From Brockia lithotrophica (GTDB lineage: Bacteria; Bacillota; Bacilli; Thermicanales; DSM-22653): DNA of 64,000 nt. Location of the stretch: contig PEBW01000006.1 of NCBI GenBank assembly GCA_003050565.1, positions 78,313 through 142,312 of the forward strand. The letters are read 5' to 3'. Made by a program: the position numbers and the translations under genes. This document shows positions 37,510 to 47,668 of the stretch, piece by piece (the stretch's first letter is position 1; the number at the start of each line of letters is the position of its first letter). Under the pieces are notes generated by a model. It saw nothing but the letters and a program-made list of their open reading frames with translations, did no database searches and was not told the DNA's origin.

Positions 37510-38508
37510 TCAGGAGGAAGGAAGGTTCCGGGAAACGACGAGTTTGGGGAGCTCTTCCGCGTAGAAGGCGTCGTACATCCGCCTCGCCTCGCTTTGCACG
37601 AGGCCGGGCTGGACTTCTTCGAACGTCGGAGTGCGACGCTCCTCGAGTTTTACAATGTAGTACTTCCCGTCGTCGGCGAGCACGTCACTCACCTGACCGG
37701 GTTCGAGGGAAAGGAGAACCGTGCGCAGCGACTCGGGAAGGAGGGCGATCGGAAAGTCCTTGTACAGCCCGCCGAGCTTCTTGCCCTGGGGATCCACGTT
37801 CCCCGCGTCGACGGAGTACGTATCCGCCAAGGCGGCGAAGTCCTCCCCCGCTTTCGCCTTTCTCCACACCTCGTCGACGCGTGCCCGCGTCTCTGCCTCC
37901 GCCTCTCCTTCCTTGGGAAGCATGAGGATCAGGCGAAAGGTGCCGGTTACGAACTGATCCCGGTTCTTTTCGAATTCCTGTCGGAGGTCCCGTTGCCCGG
38001 CGAGGTCGAGAAAGTACGCCTGCGCGCGGTTCATGCGCTCGATTTCTGCCCGCACTCCTTCCTCGGTGAGCCCGAGGGAACGAAGCGCCTGGTCAAAGGA
38101 GACTTTTTCCTCGTCGGCAAAGGCTTTCTTCAGGGCCACGAAGTTCTCCTCGCTCCACGCCGGGCCCGCAGTCCCGGCGGCTTGGGCACGCGCATCCAAA
38201 ATGAGGAGGGAAAGGTAGAAGTCGAGGTAGTTGTTCCAGCTCCCCTGGTCCGCAGGACTTCCCGCACCTTGCCTTTGCTCAGGCGAACTCATGAGCTGAA
38301 GGAAGTTCAAAAAGCGCTCGAAATCGGCGGCGCTCACCGTACGGACGTCGCCGTCCTCCTGAACGCGGTACTCCGCTACGACCGCGTCCTTGGCCCCCGG
38401 GAGGCGGACGGGCGCAAAGGCGTCTGTGCCTCGCTTACACCCCGCGAGGGAGAGAATCAACGCAAAGCCGAGAACCGCAACGCCGAGGAGGACTTTTCGC
38501 ATATGCAT
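37510..38508 (-). CDS. PrsA/SurA-like peptidylprolyl isomerase lipoprotein
   Basis: About 332 residues. A lipoprotein signal peptide ends LSLAGC with the lipid-attachment Cys at about 24. A SurA-like N-terminal helical region follows, then a parvulin (PpiC-type) domain at about 195-300 (DFAALADTYSVDAGNVDPQGKKLGGLYK, LEPGQVSDVLADDGKYYIVKLEER). It is probably an extracytoplasmic foldase. ATG 38508 is taken because GAGG lies 10 bases before it; ATG 38502 also fits. It lies between mfd and spoVT. Confidence 0.86.
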   Translation of the reverse strand: MHMRKVLLGVAVLGFALILSLAGCKRGTDAFAPVRLPGAKDAVVAEYRVQEDGDVRTVSAADFERFLNFLQLMSSPEQRQGAGSPADQGSWNNYLDFYLSLLILDARAQAAGTAGPAWSEENFVALKKAFADEEKVSFDQALRSLGLTEEGVRAEIERMNRAQAYFLDLAGQRDLRQEFEKNRDQFVTGTFRLILMLPKEGEAEAETRARVDEVWRKAKAGEDFAALADTYSVDAGNVDPQGKKLGGLYKDFPIALLPESLRTVLLSLEPGQVSDVLADDGKYYIVKLEERRTPTFEEVQPGLVQSEARRMYDAFYAEELPKLVVSRNLPSS

Positions 38509-38592
38509 GCATCCATCGCCTCTTTGGCTACAGATTCGCCTCTTGCCGCGCGGGCCCTGCGCGCCTTGACTTCGGGGGCGGTGGCGCTTCCC

Positions 38593-41500
38593 CTATTCGG
38601 CGACGGGCACGCGGCCGTCGGGAGGAACGTCGGCTCCCCCCGAAGCGCGGAGGAGGGTTTCGCGCAAGGCGAGAAGAAACGTCGCGAGCCGTTCGAGGAG
38701 GACGGGAAGCTCCGACTCCTTGCCGCGCACCATCACCCCGTAGCCTTCGCCGCTGAACAGGCTCACGCGGGGAGAAAAGCGTTCGAGGAGCGCGAAGAGT
38801 TCTTCCCGGGGTAAAGCTTTCGCCCTCTCGGGGGCAAAACGCGCCCGCAGGGCACCCGCCTCGTAGGTGACCAACTCGATCCCGAGCTCGCAGGCGAGGG
38901 CTCGCACCTTCGCCACGAGGAGGAGGCGTTCCGCAGGCGGGGGCGGTGTGCCAAAGCGGTCGACGACCTCGTCTACGAGTTCCTGCCAATCCTCCAGGCG
39001 AGTGAGTTCCGCGAGACGTCGGTACAGGGAGATCTTTTGCGTTGGCGAGGGAACGTAGGTATTGGGGAAGTAGGCATCTACGTTTACGTTGATTTCGAGA
39101 CGCCTCTGGGACTGTGCGGGAACTTCTTCGCCTTTGAGCTCGGACACCGCCTCCCGAAGCATTCCGGTGAAGAGCTCGAGACCTACGGCGGCGATGTGCC
39201 CGTGCTGCTCCGGCCCGAGGAGGTTCCCCGCACCGCGAATGGCCAAGTCCCTCATGGCTATTTTAAAGCCCGCGCCGAGTTCCGTAAACTCCCGGATTGC
39301 CTCGAGACGCTTTTCCGCCTCCGGGGTGAGGTTCTTCCCAGGGCGGTACGTGAAGTACGCGTAGGCGATGCGGTTGGAACGGCCCACGCGACCCCTGAGC
39401 TGGTAGAGCTGCGCAAGGCCCAAGGTATCCGCGTCGAGGACGATCAACGTGTTCACGTTGGGGATGTCCACACCCGTCTCGATGATCGTCGTCGTCACGA
39501 GTACGTCGATCTCGCGTTCGAGAAAGGCGAGCATCACCCGTTCGAGCTCTTCTTCGTCCATCTGGCCGTGGGCTACGGCGACGCGGGCCTCGGGAACGAG
39601 GGCCTGAACTTCGGCGGCGACGCGGTGAATGCCCTGGACGCGGTTGTAGACGACGAAGACCTGCCCCCCACGACCGAGCTCGCGTTCGATCGCCTCCCGT
39701 ACGACGACGGGAGAGTACTCGAGAACGTACGTCTGCACGGGAAAACGGTCTTTCGGAGGAGTTTCGATGACGCTCATATCCCGGATTCCCGCGAGGGCCA
39801 TGTGCAGCGTGCGCGGGATGGGCGTCGCCGTGAGGGTGAGGACGTCGATCTGCGTGGCCATCTTCTTGATCTTCTCTTTGTGCCCCACGCCGAAGCGTTG
39901 CTCCTCATCGACGATGAGGAGGCCGAGGTCGCGAAAGACCACGTCATCCGAGAGAAGGCGGTGCGTGCCGATCAAGATGTCGATCTCGCCCTGGGCGAGG
40001 CGGCGGAGGATTTCCTTCTGTTCGCGGCGGCTGCGAAAGCGGCTGAGCATCTCCACGCGCACGGGGAACCCCTCAAGCCGTTCGCGAAACGTCTGAAGGT
40101 GCTGCTGGGCGAGAATCGTCGTCGGAACGAGGACGGCCACCTGTTTGCCGCTCATCACCGCCTTGAAGGCCGCGCGGAGGGCGACTTCGGTCTTCCCGTA
40201 TCCTACGTCCCCCACGAGGAGGCGATCCATCGGACGCGGCGACTCCATGTCGCGCTTGACCTCTGCAATGGCGCGCAGCTGATCGGGCGTCTCCTCGTAA
40301 GGAAAAGTCGCCTCGAAGGCGCGCACGAGTTCGTTGTCGAGATCGAAGGCAAAACCGGGAAGGCGCATGCGCGCCGCGTAGATCTTGAGGAGTTCCTCGG
40401 CCATCTCCTGCGCCGAACGACGGGCTCTCGCCTTTGCGCGCTTCCACTCCCCGCCTCCCAAACGGTGAAGTTTGGGCTCATGACCTTCGGCGGAAAGGTA
40501 CTTTTGAAGGAGGTTGAGCTGTTCCACGGGGACGTAGAGGAGGTCGCCTCCGGCATAGCGGACGAGGAGGTAGTCCTTACTCACCCCCCCTACGGTGAGC
40601 GTCTCTAACCCTTGAAACCGCCCGATCCCGTGGTGGACGTGGACGACGTAATCTCCTGGTCGTAGGTCGAAGAGGTCGTGGATCTTCTCGGCGTTGGCCA
40701 CGCGAGGTGTCCGAGGTTTGCTCACTTTCGTTCGCCGTACGAACAGATCGCCTTCGGCAAAGACCGCGAGCTTCACGCTTCGGATTTCGAAGCCGCGCTC
40801 CAGCGCACCGCGGACGATCACGGGCCTGGGGGGAAGGGGAACGGGGAGGGTTACGAGGGGTTCTGCGGCGATTCCGTAATCTTCGAACGCGCGGGCCATG
40901 CGCTGGACGCCCTCTTCCGAAGGAGCAAGGAAGAGCACGAAAAACCCCGCACGCGTGAGTCGCTCCACTTCCCCCTTGAGCAGGGGGAGCTGTCCGTGAA
41001 ATTCCTGTGCCGTCCTGCTCACGTAGGAGACGGAAAGACCACCGCTGCGCCCACCCTTGGGAAACAGAGAGAGCTCGAGGCGCGGATGGGCACGGGCGGA
41101 AAGCTCGGCAAAGGAAAACGAGAGGGTGACCCCGGGCAAGAGGCGCCCGGCCTCCAATTCTCCTACCTGCCATTCCCCCTCCTCGCGCTCCCGTTGTTCC
41201 GCTGCTTCGGCAAGGCGCGTAGGTTCGTCGAACACGTACACCACGCCGCTTCCGAGAAAGTCCGAAATGTGCGCGGGAGGTTCGTAAGCCAGGCGCACGT
41301 AACGCGTCGCCCGAGGGTGGAGGATCCCTTGCAGGAGGTCCGTCTTTTCTTCTCCCCACGCCTGCGCGAGGCGTTCCCGCCAGGCCGCATCGCCCCGGCG
41401 AACGGAGGCCGCCTCCCAAAGCGCGTCTAGCCGCTCCACGAGCCGCCCGAGAAGTTCGCGCGGGTAGCATCCTTCGTACACGGGGAAGAGCACGAATTCC

Positions 41501-42162
41501 TCCGCCTGCTTTCGGCTGCGGCCCGACGCGAGGTCGTACACCCGGACGGTGTCCACCTCATCGCCAAACCACTCGATGCGGTACGGGTCGTCTTCCAGGG
41601 GAGAGTACACGTCGAGAATGCCGCCGCGGACGGAAAACTCCCCCGGAACCGCGACTTCTTCCGCGCGCCGGTAGCCGAGAAGGAGGAGCCGGCGCACGAC
41701 TGCTTCTAAGGGAATTTCCACCCGGGGGGCGAGGCGGAGTTCGAGCCGGCGAAAGACTTCGGGGGGAGGGAGGGGCGTCGTCCAGCCTGCCAGCGAGGTG
41801 ACGAGGACCCGGGGGCGACGAGCGGTGAGAAGTTCGCGTATAACGCGCAGGCGCATGCGGCGCTCCTCGTGGCCCCCGTCCCGGGGATCGCGCAAGAAGA
41901 TCTCCTCTCCGGGGTAGTACCAAACCCCCTCCTCGCCGAGGAAGACCCGGATCTCCTCGGCAAGGCGCTGCGCGTGAAAGTTACTCGCGACGACGACCGC
42001 GAGCGGGCGCCCGAGGCGCTCCTGCAGAGCGGCGAGGTACAGAGCGCGCGCCGCCCCGGCAAGCCCGATGACCTGCGCATCCCCCGCAGACCGCCCAATC
42101 CGGTCCGCCAAGTCCTGAAAGCCTTTATCGTCAGAAAAAACCGAAAAAAGAGCGCCAAGCAA
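38593..42162 (-). CDS. mfd: Transcription-repair coupling factor
   Basis: About 1189 residues, full length. Order: UvrB-like N-terminal region, a CarD-like RNAP-interaction domain (LFDLRPGDYVVHVHHGIGRFQGL), helicase domains with GDVGYGKTEVALRAAF, LIVDEEQRFGV, TATPIPRTLHM, and TRG, then a C-terminal TRCF domain. It displaces stalled RNAP and recruits UvrA. Start TTG 42162 after GGTGAG, 6 bases away. It follows pth, as in B. subtilis. Confidence 0.96.
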   Translation of the reverse strand: MLGALFSVFSDDKGFQDLADRIGRSAGDAQVIGLAGAARALYLAALQERLGRPLAVVVASNFHAQRLAEEIRVFLGEEGVWYYPGEEIFLRDPRDGGHEERRMRLRVIRELLTARRPRVLVTSLAGWTTPLPPPEVFRRLELRLAPRVEIPLEAVVRRLLLLGYRRAEEVAVPGEFSVRGGILDVYSPLEDDPYRIEWFGDEVDTVRVYDLASGRSRKQAEEFVLFPVYEGCYPRELLGRLVERLDALWEAASVRRGDAAWRERLAQAWGEEKTDLLQGILHPRATRYVRLAYEPPAHISDFLGSGVVYVFDEPTRLAEAAEQREREEGEWQVGELEAGRLLPGVTLSFSFAELSARAHPRLELSLFPKGGRSGGLSVSYVSRTAQEFHGQLPLLKGEVERLTRAGFFVLFLAPSEEGVQRMARAFEDYGIAAEPLVTLPVPLPPRPVIVRGALERGFEIRSVKLAVFAEGDLFVRRTKVSKPRTPRVANAEKIHDLFDLRPGDYVVHVHHGIGRFQGLETLTVGGVSKDYLLVRYAGGDLLYVPVEQLNLLQKYLSAEGHEPKLHRLGGGEWKRAKARARRSAQEMAEELLKIYAARMRLPGFAFDLDNELVRAFEATFPYEETPDQLRAIAEVKRDMESPRPMDRLLVGDVGYGKTEVALRAAFKAVMSGKQVAVLVPTTILAQQHLQTFRERLEGFPVRVEMLSRFRSRREQKEILRRLAQGEIDILIGTHRLLSDDVVFRDLGLLIVDEEQRFGVGHKEKIKKMATQIDVLTLTATPIPRTLHMALAGIRDMSVIETPPKDRFPVQTYVLEYSPVVVREAIERELGRGGQVFVVYNRVQGIHRVAAEVQALVPEARVAVAHGQMDEEELERVMLAFLEREIDVLVTTTIIETGVDIPNVNTLIVLDADTLGLAQLYQLRGRVGRSNRIAYAYFTYRPGKNLTPEAEKRLEAIREFTELGAGFKIAMRDLAIRGAGNLLGPEQHGHIAAVGLELFTGMLREAVSELKGEEVPAQSQRRLEINVNVDAYFPNTYVPSPTQKISLYRRLAELTRLEDWQELVDEVVDRFGTPPPPAERLLLVAKVRALACELGIELVTYEAGALRARFAPERAKALPREELFALLERFSPRVSLFSGEGYGVMVRGKESELPVLLERLATFLLALRETLLRASGGADVPPDGRVPVAE

Positions 42163-42201
42163 GCGCTTCTCACCCCTTCATCCTTGTCCCGGCGCGTTGC
42201 G

Positions 42202-42236
42202 CGCGTGAACGCCCGACGTCATCGGGCGTTCACGCG
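42202..42236 (-). other. 15-bp perfect hairpin spanning the pth stop codon
   Basis: Arms 42202-42216 and 42222-42236 pair perfectly (CGCGTGAACGCCCGA with its complement) around a 5-base loop that contains part of the pth stop. No T-run follows, so it is not a standard intrinsic terminator. Confidence 0.85.
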
Positions 42237-42779
42237 GGTCATCACCTGCGCAAAGGGTTCGCGAAAGAGGGCCAAAACCGCATCTCTCGCCGCTTCGACG
42301 GCTGCGGCGATCGCCTCTTCTTCATCGGGGAGGAAGGGAGAAAGGACAAAGTCCGCGGCGTCTACGCCGGGCGGTGGGCTCCCGATCCCGATGCGCAGAC
42401 GGGGGACTTCTTCCGTACCCAAGGCCTCCAGGACGGAGGCGAGACCGCGGTGCCCCCCCGAACTTCCCCGTGGACGCAGGCGAAGGCGCCCGAGGGGGAG
42501 GGCGAGGTCGTCGAGGACGACGAGTATTTCTCCGGGGGCAATCCTGTACGCCTCTGCCGCGGCGCGCACCGCCTTCCCGGAGAGGTTCATGTAGGTGAGG
42601 GGTTTTAGAAACACCCGCCTTTCCCCGTCCACGTCCGCCTCATACACGTAGGCGTCGCGCCAGCGAAACCCCCGAAGACGCAGGGCGCCCGCAAGCGCGT
42701 CGATCACCCAAAAGCCTACGTTGTGCCGCGTGGCTTCATACGCTTTCCCTGGATTGCCGAGGCCGACGATGAGGCGCAC
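42219..42779 (-). CDS. pth: Peptidyl-tRNA hydrolase
   Basis: About 186 residues. It releases tRNA from drop-off peptidyl-tRNA. Signature MRLIVGLGNPGKAYEATRHNVGF with the catalytic His, PLTYMNLSGKAV, DDLALPLGRLRLRPRGSSGGHRGL. GTG 42779 has GGGAGGG 6 bases before it; a GTG at 42785 would place the site too close. It follows prs by 13 bases. Confidence 0.94.
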   Translation of the reverse strand: MRLIVGLGNPGKAYEATRHNVGFWVIDALAGALRLRGFRWRDAYVYEADVDGERRVFLKPLTYMNLSGKAVRAAAEAYRIAPGEILVVLDDLALPLGRLRLRPRGSSGGHRGLASVLEALGTEEVPRLRIGIGSPPPGVDAADFVLSPFLPDEEEAIAAAVEAARDAVLALFREPFAQVMTRVNAR

Positions 42780-42792
42780 GGGCACCCTCCCC

Positions 42793-43743
42793 CTAGTCGA
42801 AGAGCTTGCTCACCGAGAGACCCTCGTGCACGCGGACGATGGCTTCGGCGATGAGCGGGGCCACGGAAAGAATGCGCAAGTTCGGGAGACGTTTCTCCTC
42901 CGGTACGGGAATGGTGTCGGTGACGACGACTTCTTCCAAGTCTGCATTGCGCAGCCGTTCGACCGCGGGCCCGGAGAGGACGGGATGGGTGCACGCGGCA
43001 TAGATCCGCTCGGCGCCCTCGCGACGCAGCGCTTCGGCGCCCAGGAGTATCGTGCCCGCGGTGTCGATGATGTCGTCCACGAGGATCGCCGTGCGCCCCC
43101 GCACGTCCCCCACGATGTTCATCACTTCCACGACGTTGGGAGCGGGACGCCGCTTGTCGATGATCGCGATGGAGGCCCCCAGGTAGTCGGCGAGGCGTCG
43201 GGCGCGCGTGACGCCTCCGTGATCGGGGGAAACGACGACGATGTCCCTCAGACCCTTGTCGGCAAAGTACTTTCCTATGATGGGCAGGGCGAGGAGGTGG
43301 TCCACCGGAATGTCGAAAAAGCCTTGTATCTGCATGGCGTGGAGGTCCATGGCAATCACGCGGTCGGCTCCGGCACGCTCGATGAGGTTGGCCACGAGCT
43401 TTGCCGTGATGGGGTCCCGGGCGCGTGCCTTGCGGTCCTGCCGCGCGTATCCGTAGTAGGGCATCACGACGTTGATCCGGGCCGCCGAAGCTCGCTTGAG
43501 CGCGTCGATCATGATGAGGAGCTCCATGAGGTGGTCGTTTACGGGGTGGCTCGTCGGCTGGATCACGAACACGTCGGCCCCGCGAACGCTCTCCAACACC
43601 TTGACCTGAATCTCTCCGTCGCTGAAGCGGCCCACTTCGGCCCGCCCCAAAGGTATGCCGATGTGTTCGGCGATTGCCCGGGCCAATTCCGGGTTGGCGT
43701 TTCCCGTAAAGACCTTGAGGGACGGATCGCGGTACGTGAGCAT
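42793..43743 (-). CDS. prs: Ribose-phosphate pyrophosphokinase
   Basis: About 316 residues. It makes PRPP for nucleotide and amino acid synthesis. Motifs: [81 protein letters not shown], and the PRPP loop [25 protein letters not shown] precedes ATG 43743. It follows glmU, as in B. subtilis, and lies 62 bases after it. Confidence 0.96.
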   Translation of the reverse strand: MLTYRDPSLKVFTGNANPELARAIAEHIGIPLGRAEVGRFSDGEIQVKVLESVRGADVFVIQPTSHPVNDHLMELLIMIDALKRASAARINVVMPYYGYARQDRKARARDPITAKLVANLIERAGADRVIAMDLHAMQIQGFFDIPVDHLLALPIIGKYFADKGLRDIVVVSPDHGGVTRARRLADYLGASIAIIDKRRPAPNVVEVMNIVGDVRGRTAILVDDIIDTAGTILLGAEALRREGAERIYAACTHPVLSGPAVERLRNADLEEVVVTDTIPVPEEKRLPNLRILSVAPLIAEAIVRVHEGLSVSKLFD

Positions 43744-43805
43744 CCTCACCTCTCCTCGCATCTGCCCAAACACGGGAGCGCCGGAATGTTCCCGGTGGGA
43801 AAAGG

Positions 43806-45272
43806 TCACGAAGGTCGGGAGTCTGCGCCGGGGGTCGACGCCCCTCCCTCGTCGGGACGAGGGTCTGCCGGCCTGGGGTCCTGCGGCGGCGCGACCAGCT
43901 TTTCCCGCTTGGCGAAGAGCGTGGGGACGTATCCTTCTTTTACGACCTGGCGCGAGCGGGCGATGGCGAGCGCTCCGGCGGGAACGTCCTCCGTAATCGT
44001 CGAACCCGCGGCGATGTACGCCCGCTTCCCTACCCGAACGGGCGCCACAAGGTTCACGTTGCAGCCGACGAAGGCGCCGTCTTCGATCACCGTCTCGTAC
44101 TTCCGCAAACCGTCGTAGTTTACGGTGATCACGCCGCTGGCGATGTTCACATCCCGACCGACGAAGGCATCGCCTACGTAACTCAGGTGCGGCAGTTTCG
44201 AACCTTCTCCGATGCGGGAATTCTTGACTTCCACGAAATTCCCCACCTTCACTCCGGGCCCGAGCGCCGTGCCCGGACGAAGGCGGGCAAAGGGGCCGAC
44301 GGTAGCCCGCGGACCGATGCTCGCCCCTTCGGCGACCGTGTATAGGACGCGCGCCTCTTCCCACACTTCTACGTCCGTAAGCTCCGTCTGGGGGCCGATT
44401 TCCGCACCGCGGCGGACGACCGTACGGCCGAAGAGGCGGGTCCCCGCCCGCAGGACGACGTCCTCTTCGAGGACGACGTCCGGGCCGACGAGCACGGTGT
44501 CCGGCATCTCCACGGTTACCCCCGCACGCATGTGCCGCTCGAGGATCGCTCGCCGAAGGGTTTCCTCGGCACGGGCGAGCTCGTAGCGGTCGTTGACCCC
44601 GGCGACGACCGCCGGAGGGAGGACGACGACGGACACCGGTAACCCTTCGGATGCGAAGAGGGGGAGGACGTCGGGCAGATAGTACTCTCCTTGGGCATTT
44701 TCGCGGCGCAACCGGGGGACGGCGCGGCGCAGAGGTTCTACCGCAAAGGCGTACAGACCGGCATTGACTTCCCGGATCTCCCGCTCTTCGGGGGTGGCAT
44801 CCTTCTCCTCCACAATGCGCAAAAAGGAACCGTCGGGCGAACGCACGATCCGCCCGTATCCCCGCGGTTCCTCAAGGTACGTGGCGGCAATCGTGGCCGC
44901 CGCCCGCGTGCGCGCGTGCACGTCCCGCAGTTCCCGCAACGCCTCCGCCGTGAGGAGGGGCATGTCGCCGTTCACGACGAAGACGTGCTCGATTCCCTCA
45001 GGGAGGACTTCCAACGCCTTAGCCGTCGCGTGCCCCGTGCCCAACGGCTCCCCTTGCTCCACGTAGGAAACCGACGGGCCTAACGCGCGTCGCACCTCTT
45101 CCCCCGCTTCCCCGACGACCACGTAAATTTCGGAAAACCCGGCGCCGCGCAAGGCTTCTACGACGTAGGTGAGCATCGGCTTCCCCAAAAGGCAGTGCAG
45201 AACTTTGGGCGTCCGCGACTTCATCCGCGTTCCCCGCCCTGCCGCGAGGACGATCGCCGCCGTGCGCTCCAC
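43806..45272 (-). CDS. glmU: Bifunctional UDP-GlcNAc pyrophosphorylase / GlcN-1-P acetyltransferase
   Basis: About 488 residues. The N-terminal uridylyltransferase has [18 protein letters not shown] and [10 protein letters not shown]; the C-terminal left-handed beta helix has [20 protein letters not shown] and [19 protein letters not shown]. It makes UDP-GlcNAc for peptidoglycan. About 25 extra Pro/Asp residues end the protein. GTG 45272 follows AGAGGGGGAA. Between ridA and glmU, B. subtilis carries spoVG; here only 78 bases remain with no ORF. Confidence 0.95.
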   Translation of the reverse strand: MERTAAIVLAAGRGTRMKSRTPKVLHCLLGKPMLTYVVEALRGAGFSEIYVVVGEAGEEVRRALGPSVSYVEQGEPLGTGHATAKALEVLPEGIEHVFVVNGDMPLLTAEALRELRDVHARTRAAATIAATYLEEPRGYGRIVRSPDGSFLRIVEEKDATPEEREIREVNAGLYAFAVEPLRRAVPRLRRENAQGEYYLPDVLPLFASEGLPVSVVVLPPAVVAGVNDRYELARAEETLRRAILERHMRAGVTVEMPDTVLVGPDVVLEEDVVLRAGTRLFGRTVVRRGAEIGPQTELTDVEVWEEARVLYTVAEGASIGPRATVGPFARLRPGTALGPGVKVGNFVEVKNSRIGEGSKLPHLSYVGDAFVGRDVNIASGVITVNYDGLRKYETVIEDGAFVGCNVNLVAPVRVGKRAYIAAGSTITEDVPAGALAIARSRQVVKEGYVPTLFAKREKLVAPPQDPRPADPRPDEGGASTPGADSRPS

Positions 45273-45350
45273 GGGCGCTTCCCCCTCTTTTGCAAATCGA
45301 CTCCCAAAGGTCGCGTTCGTTCCCTTCCTTACGGTAACGGGGCAAAGGCA

Positions 45351-45749
45351 TCAGGGCTTTTCCGCGTTCCCCTCGGAAGAGCGGACCGCAATCGCCTCGA
45401 TTTCCACCCGCGCTCCCCGGGGAAGGGCGGCCACCCCTACGGTGACGCGCGCCGGACGGTGGTCGCCGAAAAAGGCCGCGTAGGCCTCGTTCACCTCTCC
45501 GAAGGAGGAAAGGTCCGTGAGGTAGATCGTCGTCTTCACCACGTCTTCAAGGCGGTAGCCAGCCCCCACGAGAATCGCGCGGATGTTCTCGAGAGCTTGC
45601 CTCGTCTCTCGGGCGATGTCCCCCTGGACGAGTTCGCCCGAAGGAGTAAGGGGGATCTGCCCGGAAACGAACAAACACCCTCCGCTTTCCACTGCCTGGC
45701 TATAGGGGCCGATGGCGGCCGGCGCCTCAGAAACGGAAATCACCCGCAT
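45351..45749 (-). CDS. ridA: RidA-family reactive intermediate deaminase (YabJ)
   Basis: About 132 residues. It hydrolyses reactive enamine/imine products of PLP enzymes. Family blocks: APAAIGPYSQAVESGGCLFVSGQIPL, REVRQALENIRAILV-type segment and the conserved Arg/Glu in GVAALPRGARVEIEAIAV. The purR-ridA order is the one of B. subtilis (purR-yabJ). It starts 3 bases after the purR stop and is probably translated with it. Confidence 0.93.
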   Translation of the reverse strand: MRVISVSEAPAAIGPYSQAVESGGCLFVSGQIPLTPSGELVQGDIARETRQALENIRAILVGAGYRLEDVVKTTIYLTDLSSFGEVNEAYAAFFGDHRPARVTVGVAALPRGARVEIEAIAVRSSEGNAEKP

Positions 45750-45752
45750 GGC

Positions 45753-46670
45753 TCACCCTCCTTGGAAGTCGCGCTCGGGGGAGAGATCCCCCGTACCTTG
45801 GGACTGCAGAAGACCCTCCCAGGAAGAACTCGGCAAAAAAGCGCGGGAAAAGATGCTCCCCGGAACCGCGCGAATCCTGCGCACGTCGGGGTCGATTTCC
45901 TCCACCTTGACGAGAGAAGCTACGCCCTCGACCACCCGCTCGCCCACCGTGGGCCCCTCCACGAAGACGAAGGCCCCAACCCCTTCGGCGCGAAATTCGC
46001 GGACGAGCTCCTGCATCCCGCGAATCGTACCTCCCCCGCGGAGAAAATCGTCCACGAGGAGCACACGCGACCCTTCGACAATCGCGCGTCGCGAAAGGGA
46101 CATGGTCCGGATGCTCCGGGAAGAGGCGGAAAGGTAGTTGATCGTCACGAGGGATCCTTCCGTGATCTGGCCGTCCCGCCGGGCGATCACCACCGGCTTC
46201 CCAAGGGCAAAAGACGCGGCGTAGGCGATGGGGATCCCCTTCGTCTCCACGGTGAGGACGACGTCGACATCTGCAGATGCAAAGGTCGCGGCGACGATCC
46301 GCCCTACGTTGCGCAAAATGTCCGGCCGCCCCAGGAGATCGGAAAGGTAGACAAAGCCCCCGGGTAGAATTCGTTCGGGCCGGGTGACCTCCTCCACCAG
46401 CCGGCGCACGAAATTCTCCGCCCGTTCGCGAGAAATTCCCGGGACGTACCGCGCTCCGCCAGCCGCCCCGGGGGACGTCTCGATCGTCCCGATCCCTGCC
46501 CGGAGAAAGACCTCGCGCAAGATCGACAGATCCTCGCTCAGGGAAGACTTCGCCGCGCCGTACGTACGGGCGAGTTGCCCGAGAGAAAACGCGCGCCCCG
46601 GTTCTTCGAGAAACCGCAAGGCGAGGTCAGCCAGCCTCGCGCTCCGCCTGAGCTTCGCTTCTTTCGCCAC
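45753..46670 (-). CDS. purR: Pur operon repressor PurR
   Basis: About 305 residues. An N-terminal winged helix (RLADLALRFLEEPGRAFSLGQLARTYGAAKSSLSEDL) is fused to a phosphoribosyltransferase-like domain with the PRPP motif VLLVDDFLRGGGT. PRPP relieves repression of purine genes. GTG 46670 follows GGAAGTGA. It lies 4 bases after ispE in one run with ridA and glmU. Confidence 0.95.
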   Translation of the reverse strand: MAKEAKLRRSARLADLALRFLEEPGRAFSLGQLARTYGAAKSSLSEDLSILREVFLRAGIGTIETSPGAAGGARYVPGISRERAENFVRRLVEEVTRPERILPGGFVYLSDLLGRPDILRNVGRIVAATFASADVDVVLTVETKGIPIAYAASFALGKPVVIARRDGQITEGSLVTINYLSASSRSIRTMSLSRRAIVEGSRVLLVDDFLRGGGTIRGMQELVREFRAEGVGAFVFVEGPTVGERVVEGVASLVKVEEIDPDVRRIRAVPGSIFSRAFLPSSSWEGLLQSQGTGDLSPERDFQGG

Positions 46671-46674
46671 AGCG

Positions 46675-47577
46675 TCACTTCCTCAGGCTCGTGTTTCCCG
46701 CCAAGGATCGCCCCACCATCGCCGCTTCTTGGACAAAGGGGAACTCTCGCACGAGCACCTCGCGGGCACGGGAGAGCTCTTCCCCCCTTCGAAAAAGGCC
46801 TACGCAGGTAGGCCCGGATCCGGTGAGGAACGCCGCGCGGCCGCCGAGCTCCTCCAGCCGTTTCCGCACCTCGGCAATTTCGGGGAGGAGGGATTTCGCA
46901 GCCTCCTCGAGGTCGTTGGCGGCAAGCTCCGGAAGCGCTTCCCAATCGCCCGCGCTGAGGGCCTCCCGAAGCTTCCGCGCGCGGCCTCCATCCGAATACC
47001 GGCCTCCACGAGAGCGGAATTGGCGAAATACGTCTCGCGTCGCCAGGGAGGCCCGAGGTTTCACGAGCAGGAGGCGATAAGGACTTTCGCCGAAGGGGAG
47101 AAACGGCTCTACGCGCTCGCCGCGCCCCCCCACCCAAGCAAACCCGTCCCAAAGGAAGTAAGGAACGTCAGACCCCAATTCCGCACCCAGGGCGGCGAGC
47201 TCTTCCGGGGGGATCCCTAGCCCCCAAAGAAGGTTCAGCCCCCTGAGTACGGCTGCGGCGTCACTCGACCCTCCCCCCAGACCGGCCTCCACGGGAATCC
47301 GCTTCTCGAGGTCGATCCTTACGCCGCCCTTCCACCCAAAGCGGTCCCCGAGAAGAAGGGCCGCCCGTACGGCGAGGTTTTCTTCGCCGGCGGGAACCGC
47401 ATACCCCCGAACGTGCAGGCGGACCACCGGTTCTTCGAGGAGGGTAAGTGTCACGGCATCGCCGAAGTCGAGGGGGGCAAAAACGGAAGCGATCTCGTGG
47501 TAGCCGTCCGGCCTTTGTCCGAGGACCTCGAGGACGAGGTTCACCTTTGCCGGCGCAAAGAGGTGGAGCGTTTCCAC
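46675..47577 (-). CDS. ispE: 4-diphosphocytidyl-2-C-methyl-D-erythritol kinase
   Basis: About 300 residues. GHMP kinase of the MEP pathway: FAPAKVNLVLEVLGQRPDGYHEI, PVEAGLGGGSSDAAAVLRGLN (ATP loop) and FLTGSGPTCVGLF. GTG 47577 has GGGAGGAGA 6 bases before it; the frame is open to a TTG at 47595. Together with ispD and ispF in this window, it covers three consecutive MEP steps. Confidence 0.93.
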   Translation of the reverse strand: METLHLFAPAKVNLVLEVLGQRPDGYHEIASVFAPLDFGDAVTLTLLEEPVVRLHVRGYAVPAGEENLAVRAALLLGDRFGWKGGVRIDLEKRIPVEAGLGGGSSDAAAVLRGLNLLWGLGIPPEELAALGAELGSDVPYFLWDGFAWVGGRGERVEPFLPFGESPYRLLLVKPRASLATRDVFRQFRSRGGRYSDGGRARKLREALSAGDWEALPELAANDLEEAAKSLLPEIAEVRKRLEELGGRAAFLTGSGPTCVGLFRRGEELSRAREVLVREFPFVQEAAMVGRSLAGNTSLRK

Positions 47578-47606
47578 GGGGAATCTCCTCCCCAATCATC
47601 CCCGCT

Positions 47607-47615
47607 ATTGTATCA
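47607..47615 (-). promoter_or_regulatory. Possible extended -10 promoter of ispE-purR
   Basis: Minus strand TGATACAAT, an extended -10 directly after the sspF terminator; no good -35 is seen. Confidence 0.45.
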
Positions 47616-47623
47616 CGACGCAG

Positions 47624-47655
47624 AAAACGGGGGAAAGGGTGGACCCTTTCCCCCG
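47624..47655 (-). terminator. Intrinsic terminator after sspF
   Basis: A perfect 13-bp stem (CGGGGGAAAGGGT with its complement, 2-base gap) followed on the minus strand by TTTTC. Confidence 0.9.
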
Positions 47656-47668
47656 CACCGAGCACAAA

